Positions 14,659 to 22,455 of a stretch of 39,494 nucleotides of DNA are shown piece by piece; positions within the stretch are counted from its first letter, which is position 1; every line of letters begins with the position of its first letter. A program made the translations under genes and the position numbers. The notes under the pieces were generated by a model. That model had not been told where the DNA came from and did not search any database. It was given only the letters and a program-made list of their open reading frames with translations. The stretch is from the IMG/VR virus record IMGVR_UViG_3300047548_000450, positions 1 through 39,494 of that record. The stretch is one strand, 5' to 3'. Source of the stretch: a virus.

Positions 14659-14861
14659 TGAGCGAAAAAAACACAGGTGGGCCAGCGTTTCCTGACTGGC
14701 TGCAAGACGGCATGACCCTGCGCGACTACTTTGCGGCCAAGGCGATGCAGGGTTTGCTGGCGCAGTTTCAAGGCTGTGCGAACGGATGCGACCCAGCACA
14801 CCACGCAAAGTGGTCCTACGAAATGGCAGACGCCATGATCGCTGCCAGGAGCCAGCCATGA
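14658..14861 (+). CDS. Small conserved phage protein (GMTLRDYFAAKAMQ type)
   Basis: Sixty-seven residues. The stretch GGPAFPDWLQDGMTLRDYFAAKAMQGLL is a pattern I recall from many proteobacterial prophages, without known function. TGATG overlap with the gene before and an ATGA overlap with the gene after fix both ends. Confidence 0.75.
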   Translation: MSEKNTGGPAFPDWLQDGMTLRDYFAAKAMQGLLAQFQGCANGCDPAHHAKWSYEMADAMIAARSQP

Positions 14862-15049
14862 CCCCTCTCCCTTTCGACTACAGCCGCTGCCTGCCGGCCA
14901 CCGTGTGCGACAAATGCCGCAACTGCCGCCGATGGATGGACCACCCCAAGCAGGTCAACAACCCGCACCGCCAGTCGTTTGTGGCCGCGTCCAGCAGCCG
15001 CGACCCGGCGCGCCACTACCTTCCAATCAGCCTCCTGGAGAACAAATAA
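14858..15049 (+). CDS. Small Cys-rich protein
   Basis: Sixty-four residues. CLPATVCDKCRNCRRW gives four Cys close together, suggesting a zinc site, then a His/Asn-rich tail. ATG at 14858 overlaps the stop before it. No function known. Confidence 0.6.
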   Translation: MTPLPFDYSRCLPATVCDKCRNCRRWMDHPKQVNNPHRQSFVAASSSRDPARHYLPISLLENK

Positions 15050-15429
15050 TGCACCGAGAACCGACGGTTTTTGATCTGTGGTGGTCACGCGAAATGAAGG
15101 GCATCGCTGTGAGCCCGGATGTGCGCGAACTGATCGCCAAAGCCTACGAAGGCGGCTTCATCGACGGCATGCAAAAGCAGGCGCAGTCCAGTGTGGACAG
15201 GGCGGTCAACAGATTGGCAGACCGAACAGGCGATGCCATGGACGAAATTGCCCACCGGTTTGCCCACCGGTTGGCGCTTGATCTTGAATGCGTCCTGGCG
15301 CGGTACCAGGGCCCCTGGTACGACGAGGCCTGGGAAACGCTCAGCCAGTACCGAAGCGAGATGAACAAACTGCACGAACAGGTCAGCCCGACGTTCATGG
15401 GCGAGCCGCTGATTAAGGACACCCCATGA
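15049..15429 (+). CDS. Hypothetical protein
   Basis: One hundred and twenty-six residues. The N-terminal third begins MHREPTVFDLWWSREMK; the remainder is strongly helical (LADRTGDAMDEIAHRFAHRLALDLECVL). Helix-rich, no motif. TAATG overlap with the preceding gene supports the start. Confidence 0.65.
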   Translation: MHREPTVFDLWWSREMKGIAVSPDVRELIAKAYEGGFIDGMQKQAQSSVDRAVNRLADRTGDAMDEIAHRFAHRLALDLECVLARYQGPWYDEAWETLSQYRSEMNKLHEQVSPTFMGEPLIKDTP

Positions 15430-15560
15430 AACACTGCTCTGAATGCAAACGCGATCGCCTGCCAGAAGGCGGCATTTTCCTGACCTCCACGCGCTGGCTT
15501 TGCGCTGAGTGCTGGCTGAAATTCCTCCAGGGGCGCCGCTCCGTGAAGGAGGCCGCATGA
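15426..15560 (+). CDS. Zinc-ribbon micro-protein
   Basis: Forty-four residues with CSEC near the N-terminus and CAEC twenty-odd residues later, a minimal four-Cys zinc ribbon. Basic (RDRLPEG, then LQGRRSVKEAA). Both ends overlap neighbouring genes by ATGA, which is why I accept it. Confidence 0.65.
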   Translation: MKHCSECKRDRLPEGGIFLTSTRWLCAECWLKFLQGRRSVKEAA

Positions 15561-15775
15561 ACTGCTGCGACGAATATGGCGAATGCCGCCAAGGACGCGA
15601 CTGCCCAGCACGCAAAGAACGGGCTCAGTGTCCGTGGTGTCATGGTCTGGGATATGACGCCAGCGGGCAAAAATGCCCTTGCCAGCCAGACGACACTGGC
15701 AAGTTCCTGGCGTGGATTTTGGGTGGATTTGTTGTTGTCATGCTGCTGCTTCTGACAATCAGGAGCTGCGCATGA
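15557..15775 (+). CDS. Cys-rich protein with C-terminal membrane anchor
   Basis: Seventy-two residues. The N-terminal part holds several Cys (CCDEYGECRQGRDC, then CPWCHGLGYDASGQKCPC) in a DnaJ-like CxxCxGxG arrangement. The C-terminal FLAWILGGFVVVMLLLLTI is one transmembrane helix. A metal-binding head tethered to the membrane is the simplest reading; no function known. Confidence 0.65.
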   Translation: MNCCDEYGECRQGRDCPARKERAQCPWCHGLGYDASGQKCPCQPDDTGKFLAWILGGFVVVMLLLLTIRSCA

Positions 15776-15921
15776 CATTCATTCCGTACACCGGACCTGC
15801 CAAACCCATCCCCACACAATCTGAACGCGGTATTTTTATCGCGGAATGTGTTGTATTTTTGCTTGGACTTATCGTTGCCGGACTTGATGTTTTTGTCTGG
15901 CGAGCGAACATCGTCTTGTGA
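15772..15921 (+). CDS. Small single-span membrane protein
   Basis: Forty-nine residues with one hydrophobic segment (GIFIAECVVFLLGLIVAGLD). A short gap without a gene (15922-15971) follows, containing an A/T-rich stretch and the ribosome site of the next gene. Confidence 0.55.
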   Translation: MTFIPYTGPAKPIPTQSERGIFIAECVVFLLGLIVAGLDVFVWRANIVL

Positions 15922-15971
15922 TTTAAACGCACGATTTTTTAAACCGTAACGGAAGCTGAAAGGAGCGACCT

Positions 15972-16349
15972 ATGAAACACACACCGGGGCCTTGGCACTG
16001 GGTCAATTCCCAGACAGACGAACCATTTGACTTCGATGCGCCGTTTAACTGGAACGGATACCCATCATTACGAACCGTTGACGATTTTGGCGAAACTAAA
16101 AAAGAAGTGATCGACGGGCAAACCTATAGCAGCTTTGCGCTGCCGAAATGGATTCTCGACGCCGAGCCAATGCAGAACGGCAATGACGCAGCCAACGCCC
16201 GCCTGATCGCCGCCGCGCCTGATTTGTTGGAGGCTTGTTGGGCAATGGTGACCAGTTTTCATGCGGTTGAATACATGGAGCCTCACATGCAAGAGGCGGC
16301 CAGTCACGCTCGTGCCGCCATCGCCAAAGCAACAGGAGAGCAAGCATGA
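15972..16349 (+). CDS. Conserved phage protein (HTPGPWxWVN / NARLIAAAPDLLEAC)
   Basis: One hundred and twenty-five residues. HTPGPWHW near the start and NARLIAAAPDLLEACW near residue 78 identify a widespread short phage protein whose function is unknown. The ending HARAAIAKATGEQA is typical. The AGGAG at 15961-15965 gives a good ribosome site. Confidence 0.85.
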   Translation: MKHTPGPWHWVNSQTDEPFDFDAPFNWNGYPSLRTVDDFGETKKEVIDGQTYSSFALPKWILDAEPMQNGNDAANARLIAAAPDLLEACWAMVTSFHAVEYMEPHMQEAASHARAAIAKATGEQA

Positions 16350-16627
16350 ACATCATGCTTGGAAATTTGACCGTAGATCAAATTGAAAAACGTGCGGGTG
16401 TCACGTTCAGCAAAGAATTAAAAGCCTTAATGAATGCAACCCACCAACCTTCAGCAACCAACATCGGAGAAGGAGAATGGCACTGCTTTGATTTGCCTTT
16501 CAATCTGGTGGTTGGAGGCATGCCATTGGCCGTAAAAATACACGACCATTTAAGAGTCCACAGCAGCGAATTTTTGGAGCCGCTGCAGATTTCGCTGGCT
16601 GCGCCAAAAGCAACGGAGGCAGCATGA
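16346..16627 (+). CDS. Hypothetical protein
   Basis: Ninety-three residues. A helix (TVDQIEKRAGVTFSKELKALM) then beta segments (WHCFDLPFNLVVGG). Less GC-rich than neighbours. Coupled to both sides by ATGA. No family recognised. Confidence 0.6.
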   Translation: MNIMLGNLTVDQIEKRAGVTFSKELKALMNATHQPSATNIGEGEWHCFDLPFNLVVGGMPLAVKIHDHLRVHSSEFLEPLQISLAAPKATEAA

Positions 16628-16845
16628 CCACCATTCATCGCGTCCAATGGTTCACCAGCGGCCGAGGCCTGGTGGGCATCGTTGAGGCCACGCAGGACGA
16701 CGGCGAGCGCGGCTACTGGATATCGCCATGCGACGGCTTCAACGAGGTGATCGACGCCAACCTGGTGGCCTCACGTGGCGCCAGGTTCCCAGAGGCTGCA
16801 GGCCGCGCGCTTTTCGGACCTTTGGAGCTCGATCATGGCAACTGA
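16624..16845 (+). CDS. Hypothetical protein upstream of the recombination module
   Basis: Seventy-three residues, MTTIHRVQWFTSGRG, beta-rich (GLVGIVEATQDDGERGYWISPCDGFNEV). Its last codons overlap the start of the HNH gene. Before the HNH gene arrived it would have stood directly before the exonuclease gene. No family recognised. Confidence 0.6.
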   Translation: MTTIHRVQWFTSGRGLVGIVEATQDDGERGYWISPCDGFNEVIDANLVASRGARFPEAAGRALFGPLELDHGN

Positions 16846-17332
16846 AATCATCGTCCCCAGCAACCAGGAGCACTGGCTGAATGTTGACGCCGTCGAAATG
16901 AAAAAACGCATCGAGCGTCACATTGTCAGACTTCCAGAATCAGGTTGCTGGATTTGGATTGGCAACGCAACACATGACGGTTATGGGCGCATGATGGTTA
17001 TGAATGACCAAGGCAAGCAACATCCGATAAGGGCGCATCGCGTTTCATACGCTGCCAACAACGGGCCATTCAAAAAATCTCAGGTTGTTCGACACGATTG
17101 CGATGTTCCTTTTTGCGTAAATCCAAACCACCTTTCTCTGGGAACGCAACAAGACAATTTGTCAGACATGCGATCAAGGCAAAGGGACAACGGCGTTGGA
17201 AATTACAACAGGCTCAAGACACACTGCAACGCAGGGCATCCGCTGTTTGGTGAAAACTTGCGGATTGAGGGAAAGCGTGAAGCCAGAAGATGTAAGGCGT
17301 GTGAATCAATCAAAAAAGGGCGCAAATCATGA
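16835..17332 (+). CDS. HNH homing endonuclease (copy 2) fused to the exonuclease start
   Basis: One hundred and sixty-five residues. RLPESGCWIWIGNATHDGYGRM, the HNH core VRHDCDVPFCVNPNHLSLGTQ and a C-terminal zinc pair CNAGHPLFGENL...RRCKAC place it in the HNH_3 group, related to copy 1. Its first 15 residues (MATEIIVPSNQEHWL) are almost the same as the start of the exonuclease gene that follows (MTVEIIVPSNQEHWL). The endonuclease has thus taken over the exonuclease's original start. The body is A/T-rich compared with flanking phage genes, a mark of recent transfer. ATG at 16835 is the original exonuclease start. Confidence 0.93.
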   Translation: MATEIIVPSNQEHWLNVDAVEMKKRIERHIVRLPESGCWIWIGNATHDGYGRMMVMNDQGKQHPIRAHRVSYAANNGPFKKSQVVRHDCDVPFCVNPNHLSLGTQQDNLSDMRSRQRDNGVGNYNRLKTHCNAGHPLFGENLRIEGKREARRCKACESIKKGRKS

Positions 17333-18285
17333 CTGTTGAAATTATTGTTCCGAGCAACCAAGAACACTGGTTGCAAATGAGAAAAGCTGACGTCACCAGT
17401 ACGGAAAGCGCTGCTCTTTTTGGGATGTCTCCGTATCTGACCCACTTCGATCTTTGGCACAGGAAACGAACCGGTATTGTTCCTGAATTCAAGATGAATG
17501 AGCGAGTTCTTTGGGGCAACCGCCTGGAGGCCGCAATCGCCTACGGCATCGCCGAAGAACAGGGCTGGGAGGTCAAGCCCATGAAGGAGTACTTCCGCGA
17601 CCCCGACCTGCGCATGGGCAGCTCGTTTGACTTCGTGATAACCAACCTGCCGGGTGGGCCCGTGCATCTGGAGATCAAGAACGTCGACTACCTGGCATTC
17701 CGCGATGGCTGGCTTGAGCACGAGGACGGCAGCATCGAGGCCCCGGAGCACATCGAAATGCAGGTCCAGCACCAGATGGCCGTGTCTGGCTTTGAGCGGG
17801 CATTCATCGGTGCGTTCATCGCTGGCAACAGGGGCGTGGTGATCGAGCGTCAGCGCGACGAGGACGTCATCAAGGCGATCAAAGCCCGCGTGGCGGCCTT
17901 CTGGAAAACGGTCGACGAAGGCCTGGAGCCGGACCCGGTGATGCCAGACGACGCCGAGGTCATGATCCGCCTGAACCAGTACGCCAAGCCAGGCAAGGTG
18001 CTCAGCGCAGATGGCGACGAAACGCTGGCCGAGCTGCTGCAGGAATACAAAACCGCAGCCACAACAGAGGCCAACGCCAAGGAGGACAAGGACGTTGCCA
18101 AGGCAAAAATCTTCAAGCACATCGGCGACGCCGAGAATGTGCTCACCAGCGCCTGGAGCGTGAGCTGCGCGCTGCAGGCAGACACCCCACCAACCCTGAT
18201 CACCGCCGACATGGTGGGCAAAACCTACGGCGGCCGGGCGGGGTTCAGAAACTTGCGAATTTACCCACGCAAGCCCACGAAATAA
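17329..18285 (+). CDS. YqaJ-type viral recombinase exonuclease
   Basis: A 318-residue PD-(D/E)XK nuclease, the 5'-3' exonuclease partner of RecT. After the start come RKADVTSTESAALFGMSPY, GSSFDFVI with the catalytic Asp near 101, LEIKNV with the E-x-K pair near 115-117 and the QVQHQM helix near 145, all typical of YqaJ. It would chew DNA ends to a single strand for RecT. The first roughly 65 codons are A/T-rich and use other synonymous codons than the rest, with a sharp switch to GC-rich codons near 17520; see the HNH copy before it. Confidence 0.94.
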   Translation: MTVEIIVPSNQEHWLQMRKADVTSTESAALFGMSPYLTHFDLWHRKRTGIVPEFKMNERVLWGNRLEAAIAYGIAEEQGWEVKPMKEYFRDPDLRMGSSFDFVITNLPGGPVHLEIKNVDYLAFRDGWLEHEDGSIEAPEHIEMQVQHQMAVSGFERAFIGAFIAGNRGVVIERQRDEDVIKAIKARVAAFWKTVDEGLEPDPVMPDDAEVMIRLNQYAKPGKVLSADGDETLAELLQEYKTAATTEANAKEDKDVAKAKIFKHIGDAENVLTSAWSVSCALQADTPPTLITADMVGKTYGGRAGFRNLRIYPRKPTK

Positions 18286-18296
18286 TGGTACACTGA

Positions 18297-18309
18297 TTGG
18301 AAATTCCAA
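18297..18309. promoter_or_regulatory. Perfect palindrome before recT
   Basis: TTGGAAATTCCAA is a perfect 13-bp palindrome in the 78-bp gap before recT. A hairpin GCCGGT/ACCGGC (18328-18344) followed by GTTTTC lies just downstream and could act as a weak terminator or attenuator. A regulatory role is inferred only from symmetry. Confidence 0.4.
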
Positions 18310-18363
18310 ACAGGAATCCATCCCGCAGCCGGTCGGCCACCGGCGTTTTCAGGAGTAATCCAG

Positions 18364-19206
18364 ATGAGTAATCTCCCCGCAGTTCAAGAGGTGCGAGGCG
18401 CAATCGAAAAAATGGCGCCTCAGTTCAAAGCCGCCCTGCCGGCTCATGTAAGCGTCGACAAGTTTGTGCGGGTCACGCTGACCGCTGTGCAAACCAACCC
18501 TAATTTGCTTGAGGCTGACCGCCGCACGCTGTTTGCCGCCGCCACCAAGGCCGCGCAGATGGGCTTGCTGCCAGACGGCCGCGAAGGCGCAATTGTCACG
18601 TTTAAGAACCAAGCGCAGTGGATGCCGATGGTGGCCGGCATCATGAAGCTGGTGCGCAACTCAGGCGAGATCAGCACCTGGTCGGTCCAAGCGGTCTACG
18701 AGAACGACAACTTCGACTTCTGCCTGGGCGACGAGGAGCACATCACGCACAAGCCCGCGCTTTTTAACCGCGGCAAGCTGATCGCGGTGTACTCGATCGT
18801 CACCATGAAGGACGGCGAGAAGTCCCGAGAAGTTATGTCGGTGGAGGATGTCAACCAGATCCGCGCGCGCAGCCGCTCCGGCCAGTCTGGCCCCTGGGTG
18901 TCCGACTTCGCTGAGATGGCCAAGAAAACGGTTGTGCGCCGCCACAGCAAGCGCCTGCCGCTCTCCACCGATATCGACGGCGTGATCAAAGAGGACGACG
19001 AGCTGTTTATGCCCCCAGAGCCCGCCCAAGCCGCCCAGGAGGCGCCACAAGCCGATGAAAAGCCGTCTGCGGCCAAGCGCCCCAGCCGTTTAAATAAAGT
19101 CGCTGAACAAGCGCCAGAGGGCGCCCCGATGCCCGATGATGACGGCGTGATCGACGTGCCGCACACCGAGGTGTCTCACGATCAAGAGGCGGACAGCCCG
19201 ATCTAA
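18364..19206 (+). CDS. recT: RecT single-strand annealing protein
   Basis: Two hundred and eighty residues. The core shows the RecT signature: VSVDKFVRVTLTAVQTNPNLLEADRRTLFAAATKAAQMGLLPDGREGAIVTF and the MVAGIMKLVRNSGEI segment, then KTVVRRHSKRLPLS. RecT coats single-stranded DNA left by the exonuclease and anneals it, giving recombination or circularisation after injection. A long charged tail from about residue 220 is usual. AGGAG at 18351-18355 gives the ribosome site. Confidence 0.95.
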   Translation: MSNLPAVQEVRGAIEKMAPQFKAALPAHVSVDKFVRVTLTAVQTNPNLLEADRRTLFAAATKAAQMGLLPDGREGAIVTFKNQAQWMPMVAGIMKLVRNSGEISTWSVQAVYENDNFDFCLGDEEHITHKPALFNRGKLIAVYSIVTMKDGEKSREVMSVEDVNQIRARSRSGQSGPWVSDFAEMAKKTVVRRHSKRLPLSTDIDGVIKEDDELFMPPEPAQAAQEAPQADEKPSAAKRPSRLNKVAEQAPEGAPMPDDDGVIDVPHTEVSHDQEADSPI

Positions 19207-19222
19207 AGTTTTGGGTCGAAAG

Positions 19223-19326
19223 CTGCCCGGAAGCGAGAAGTCGCACCAGGGCAGGCAAAAGCCGATGAGGTTCCGTCCACTGCAACAATCAGCCAATTGG
19301 TCAAAGTCCCGAGAAGCGGCAGTGGA
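19223..19326 (+). other. Two adjacent RNA-type hairpins after recT
   Basis: CTGCCC (19223-19228) pairs with GGGCAG (19249-19254) and encloses GCGA-GAAG-TCGC. TCCACTGC (19276-19283) pairs with GCAGTGGA (19319-19326). The 158-bp gap 19207-19364 has no other gene. They might be mRNA-stability elements, a small RNA, or attenuators; there is no T-run. Confidence 0.5.
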
Positions 19327-19364
19327 GACAGGCAGTGAGTAGGCCCACCCAACAGGAGAAACGC

Positions 19365-19556
19365 ATGCGCGTCTACATAATCAAGCCCAAAGGCGATGGC
19401 GACATCAGGATGGTCATGGCGAAAAGCTATGCCCAGGCCATCCGTTACGCACTCCAGGATGTGTTCGAGGTATTCCCGGCCACAACCGCAGAGGTAGCCC
19501 AGCTCGTGGCGGACAACTGTCCAATCGAGGAAATCCAAACTGAAACTAAGGAGTAA
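19365..19556 (+). CDS. Small hypothetical protein
   Basis: Sixty-three residues, MRVYIIKPKGDGDIRMVM followed by helices (SYAQAIRYALQDVFEVF). The AGGAGA seven bases before 19365 supports this start; a GTG at 19335 is in frame but has no such site. No family recognised. Confidence 0.6.
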   Translation: MRVYIIKPKGDGDIRMVMAKSYAQAIRYALQDVFEVFPATTAEVAQLVADNCPIEEIQTETKE

Positions 19557-19559
19557 TCT

Positions 19560-19916
19560 ATGAGCGAGCAGAAACCAACCCCCATCAGCGTTGCGGCCGC
19601 AACCGATGTGTCCGAGTTCTTCACCGATTTGGACGGCGGCATCTTTGAGCGCAAGCTCTCGATCGCTTTGTCCCAGGTGGCAGCCGCCTGCACCGACCAC
19701 GACAAGGTCGGCGAGGTAAACATCAAGCTGTCGTTTACGCAGATTCCTGGCACCGGCCAAGTGCGCTGCGAGCACACGCTGAAATTCGTGAAGCCCACGT
19801 TGGACGGCAAGTCTGGCGAGGAAGAAAAACGCGCCACCGTGCTGCACGTTGGCAAATACGGCGCCCTCTCGCTTGCTCAGCCTTCGCTGATGGGTAAGCA
19901 AGGTGAGCTGGTTTAA
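19560..19916 (+). CDS. Conserved protein of the RecT module
   Basis: One hundred and eighteen residues. VGEVNIKLSFTQIPGTGQVRCEHTLKFVKPT is a beta-rich core after a helix (TDLDGGIFERKLSIALSQVAAAC). I recall this type of protein next to recT and DUF2303 genes in phages, with unknown role. AAGGAG precedes the ATG. Confidence 0.75.
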   Translation: MSEQKPTPISVAAATDVSEFFTDLDGGIFERKLSIALSQVAAACTDHDKVGEVNIKLSFTQIPGTGQVRCEHTLKFVKPTLDGKSGEEEKRATVLHVGKYGALSLAQPSLMGKQGELV

Positions 19917-19925
19917 GGAGTGGTC

Positions 19926-20735
19926 ATGTTTGATAAAGACACCCTTAAGTCATTGCAGGAAAGCCATGCAATTGATGCCGCAAATGACAGTATTCCTGTC
20001 GTTGGTGTGGCCGCGCTACCTTCAGACTACAAAATTCACGACGTTGAAAAGTGGATGGAAAAGCGCCGCCGCGCAATTGGATCCATGAAAACAAGCGCGG
20101 TTGATGACTTCGCTTCCTACGTTGACCAGCATGCCGAAACAGGCGCCACGGTATTTGTGAACGCAGAGGCCATGCGCGCAATTGCGGTGCTCAATCTGGG
20201 AGCTCCCGAGACGCCTGGCCACGCCGATAACACCGCCGAGTTTGCGCCCAAAGCCACGGCCGCTTTTATGGCAATGAATCAAATTGCAAACGGCCAGCCG
20301 CGAAGCCAGCAAGAGGTGGCCGAGTTCATGGAGGACTGGCCAAGCCTAGTGTCTTGCTACAACGAAGAGGGCAACATTGCAAACCCTAAAGCAATCGCCG
20401 CTGTGCGCAAGGTCACCATCGAGGCCATGCGCAAGATGGAGAGCCAGGAAAAGCAGCTCTCAGCGAGCCGCAGCGCCTTCGAAAGCGTCCAGGCCACCAG
20501 CACCGAGCCGCTGCCGACGCTGATCTATTTCGAGACCGTGCCCTTCCACGGACTGCAAAGCCGCCTGTTTGTGATGCGCCTTGGCGTCCGCACCGGTGGC
20601 GACAAGCCGGCCATCACGTTGCGCATCCAGAACATGGAGCAGCACAACGAAGATATGGCCAAAGAGTTGACCGACCTTGTCGGAGACGCCATCAACACCC
20701 TCCCCGTGCTCATCGGCACATACAACCCCAAGTGA
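19926..20735 (+). CDS. DUF2303 / YfdQ family protein
   Basis: Two hundred and sixty-nine residues. DYKIHDVEKWMEKRRRAIGSMKTSAVDDFASYVDQHA at the start and the C-terminal LVGDAINTLPVLIGTYNPK match the DUF2303 family (E. coli YfdQ), common in recombination modules and of unknown function. ATG at 19926 follows AAGGAG by a normal distance; a GTG two codons earlier is less likely. Confidence 0.88.
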   Translation: MFDKDTLKSLQESHAIDAANDSIPVVGVAALPSDYKIHDVEKWMEKRRRAIGSMKTSAVDDFASYVDQHAETGATVFVNAEAMRAIAVLNLGAPETPGHADNTAEFAPKATAAFMAMNQIANGQPRSQQEVAEFMEDWPSLVSCYNEEGNIANPKAIAAVRKVTIEAMRKMESQEKQLSASRSAFESVQATSTEPLPTLIYFETVPFHGLQSRLFVMRLGVRTGGDKPAITLRIQNMEQHNEDMAKELTDLVGDAINTLPVLIGTYNPK

Positions 20736-20740
20736 AAACC

Positions 20741-20947
20741 ATGAACGAACAAACCATCACCCTGAAGCTGACCGTCAGCGAGTTCAATTTCCTGCACGCC
20801 ATCCTTGGCGACCTGCCCACCAAGACCAACGCCTGGGTGCTCTTGAACAACTTTGAGGGCCAGGCCAAGGCGCAAGCCGAGGCGCAGAACATCCCCGTGG
20901 TGAACCCTGGCCAGCCTGCAGCAGAAGCCGCACCCGCTGCTGAATAA
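20741..20947 (+). CDS. Small hypothetical protein
   Basis: Sixty-eight residues, MNEQTITLKLTVSEFNFLHAIL, followed by an Ala/Pro/Glu-rich tail. A GTG at 20732 overlapping the upstream stop is an alternative start. No function recognised. Confidence 0.55.
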   Translation: MNEQTITLKLTVSEFNFLHAILGDLPTKTNAWVLLNNFEGQAKAQAEAQNIPVVNPGQPAAEAAPAAE

Positions 20948-20955
20948 CGCGACAA

Positions 20956-20975
20956 GGGCCGCCTTCGGGCGGTCC
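20956..20975. other. Hairpin with UUCG loop
   Basis: An 8-bp stem (one G-T wobble) closed by TTCG, between the small gene ending at 20947 and the HTH gene. No T-run follows; the ribosome site of the HTH gene follows at once, so it could delay or shape its translation. Confidence 0.5.
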
Positions 20976-20990
20976 GCAAGGAGTACCCGC

Positions 20991-21200
20991 ATGGAGAAGT
21001 TTGAAAACCAGATGCTGACGCCGCAGGAAGTCTCCCAGCTGATCAAGATTTCGGTCGGCACTTTGGAAAACTGGCGCCTGGCCGGCAAGGGTCCAAAGTT
21101 CATCAAGCTCGGTGGAGGTCCACGTGGCCACATCCGATACCGTCAGCAAGACGTTGAGGACTGGATGTTTGAGGACGCAAAAACAGGAGAGCAGAAATGA
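20991..21200 (+). CDS. Excisionase/MerR-like HTH protein
   Basis: Sixty-nine residues. LTPQEVSQLIKISVGTLENWRLAGKGPKFIKLGG and RYRQQDVEDWM form an AlpA/excisionase-type winged helix with the usual LNWR and beta-wing. It may regulate transcription or serve as a recombination directionality factor, but no integrase is in the window. AAGGAG precedes the ATG. Confidence 0.85.
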   Translation: MEKFENQMLTPQEVSQLIKISVGTLENWRLAGKGPKFIKLGGGPRGHIRYRQQDVEDWMFEDAKTGEQK

Positions 21201-21526
21201 GCATTCCACCCACAACAAATACCCCACCCACATTCCAAAAAGCTGGCGATCATTTTGACCCTTACGCCAGCGAGGCAGACACCGCAGAGCTGTTGCGCAT
21301 CGGCAAGATGCCAGAGGCCTTGCGCCTGGCCGACATGCTGGAGAGAGAAATGCAGCACCCAGGGCACGGCAGAGCCGCCGACTGCCTGCGCAAAATGCAT
21401 GACTTACTGATTGGCTGCGAGAACGAAATGCGCTACGCGGGCTGGGACAAGCGGGAAGCTGACAACCCTGCGCGGAACGACGTGTACGAAGAGGTCAAGA
21501 AATGCCTGGGGAACATAAATGACTGA
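21197..21526 (+). CDS. Helical hypothetical protein
   Basis: One hundred and nine residues. After a Thr/Pro-rich start the remainder is helical (TAELLRIGKMPEALRLADMLEREMQ). No motif or family recognised. Coupled by ATGA to the HTH gene. Confidence 0.6.
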   Translation: MSIPPTTNTPPTFQKAGDHFDPYASEADTAELLRIGKMPEALRLADMLEREMQHPGHGRAADCLRKMHDLLIGCENEMRYAGWDKREADNPARNDVYEEVKKCLGNIND

Positions 21527-21638
21527 CGCCCAGATCGCAATGCTGACCAGCAACGTGTTCTTGGCTGCTTGGATCGGCAAGCACTGGATGAACGGCGTGC
21601 TCTGCGCCTTCTATTTCATCGCCGTATGGCTCAAATGA
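21519..21638 (+). CDS. Micro membrane protein
   Basis: Thirty-nine residues; MNGVLCAFYFIAVWLK after a short helix MTDAQIAMLTSNVFLAAW suggests one membrane-spanning helix. Overlaps the gene before by 8 bp and the next start by ATGA. Confidence 0.5.
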   Translation: MTDAQIAMLTSNVFLAAWIGKHWMNGVLCAFYFIAVWLK

Positions 21639-21874
21639 ACCAGTCCCGCACCGCATCGCTGATCGAGTCCGTGTTCAACGTGGTGATCGGCTACGGCGTG
21701 GCGCTGGCCAGCCAGCTTGCAATTTTCCCGATGTTTGGCATCCACCTGCCACTGTCGGACAACCTGGCGATCGGAGCCTGGTTCACCATCATCAGCCTGG
21801 TGCGCAGTTACGCGATCAGGCGCTGGTTCAACGCGCGGCTGCACAGAGCCGCCAAGAAACTTGCAGGACTATGA
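21635..21874 (+). CDS. DUF7220-like membrane protein
   Basis: Seventy-nine residues with two hydrophobic segments (NVVIGYGVALASQLAIFPMFG and LAIGAWFTIISLVRSYAIRR). The pattern QSRxxSLIES...DNLxIGxxFTxxSLxRSYxxRRxFN is one I recall from a widespread phage family. It starts in an ATGA overlap with the previous gene. Confidence 0.75.
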   Translation: MNQSRTASLIESVFNVVIGYGVALASQLAIFPMFGIHLPLSDNLAIGAWFTIISLVRSYAIRRWFNARLHRAAKKLAGL

Positions 21875-22455
21875 AAAAACAAAAACCCAAGCGGACGGTC
21901 TACGTCTACCGATACAGCCTGATCGATGTGATGATGGCCAGCCCAACGCAGCCGCTGCCCGAATCGCACCGTGTGCACCAGCTCACGCGCATGCACCAGG
22001 GCCTGGATGCCATGGAGAAGGCCCCGGAGCCCACCACAGACGACTGGCGCGTGGTCAGCGACGCGGTCAACATCATGGAGACGCTGGTCACAAGCGGCAG
22101 CTTCTTCGAAACCAAAGTCGATCCAGAAACGGGCGAGACTTTCCAGGTTCCGATTCCTGGCCACTGGCACGGATGCGACGGCGACATGGTCCAGATCACC
22201 GACGCCTCGGGCCTGCTGTCCGACGCGGTGACGGCCATGGCGTTGGCAGGAAAGCGCCACAAGGCCGGTGGCAACATCCGTCTGGACGGCGCAGGCATCC
22301 AGGCTGTGCGTGGCGTCCTGGCCGATTATGGCGACCTGCTGGACGCGCTGCCAGCCAGAACCATGATCAAGGCACACCGCGAAACAGAGCGGCGCATTCA
22401 CGAAATACTTGCTGGCAAGAAAAAGCCGCACGATGTGGAGGTGATGGACTTATGA
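21871..22455 (+). CDS. Hypothetical phage protein
   Basis: One hundred and ninety-four residues, starting MKKQKPKRTVYVYRYS. Mostly helical (LTRMHQGLDAMEKAP, ARTMIKAHRETERRIHEIL) with a beta-like middle (ETGETFQVPIPGHWHG). I recall similar helical proteins in proteobacterial prophages. No function. Confidence 0.65.
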   Translation: MKKQKPKRTVYVYRYSLIDVMMASPTQPLPESHRVHQLTRMHQGLDAMEKAPEPTTDDWRVVSDAVNIMETLVTSGSFFETKVDPETGETFQVPIPGHWHGCDGDMVQITDASGLLSDAVTAMALAGKRHKAGGNIRLDGAGIQAVRGVLADYGDLLDALPARTMIKAHRETERRIHEILAGKKKPHDVEVMDL

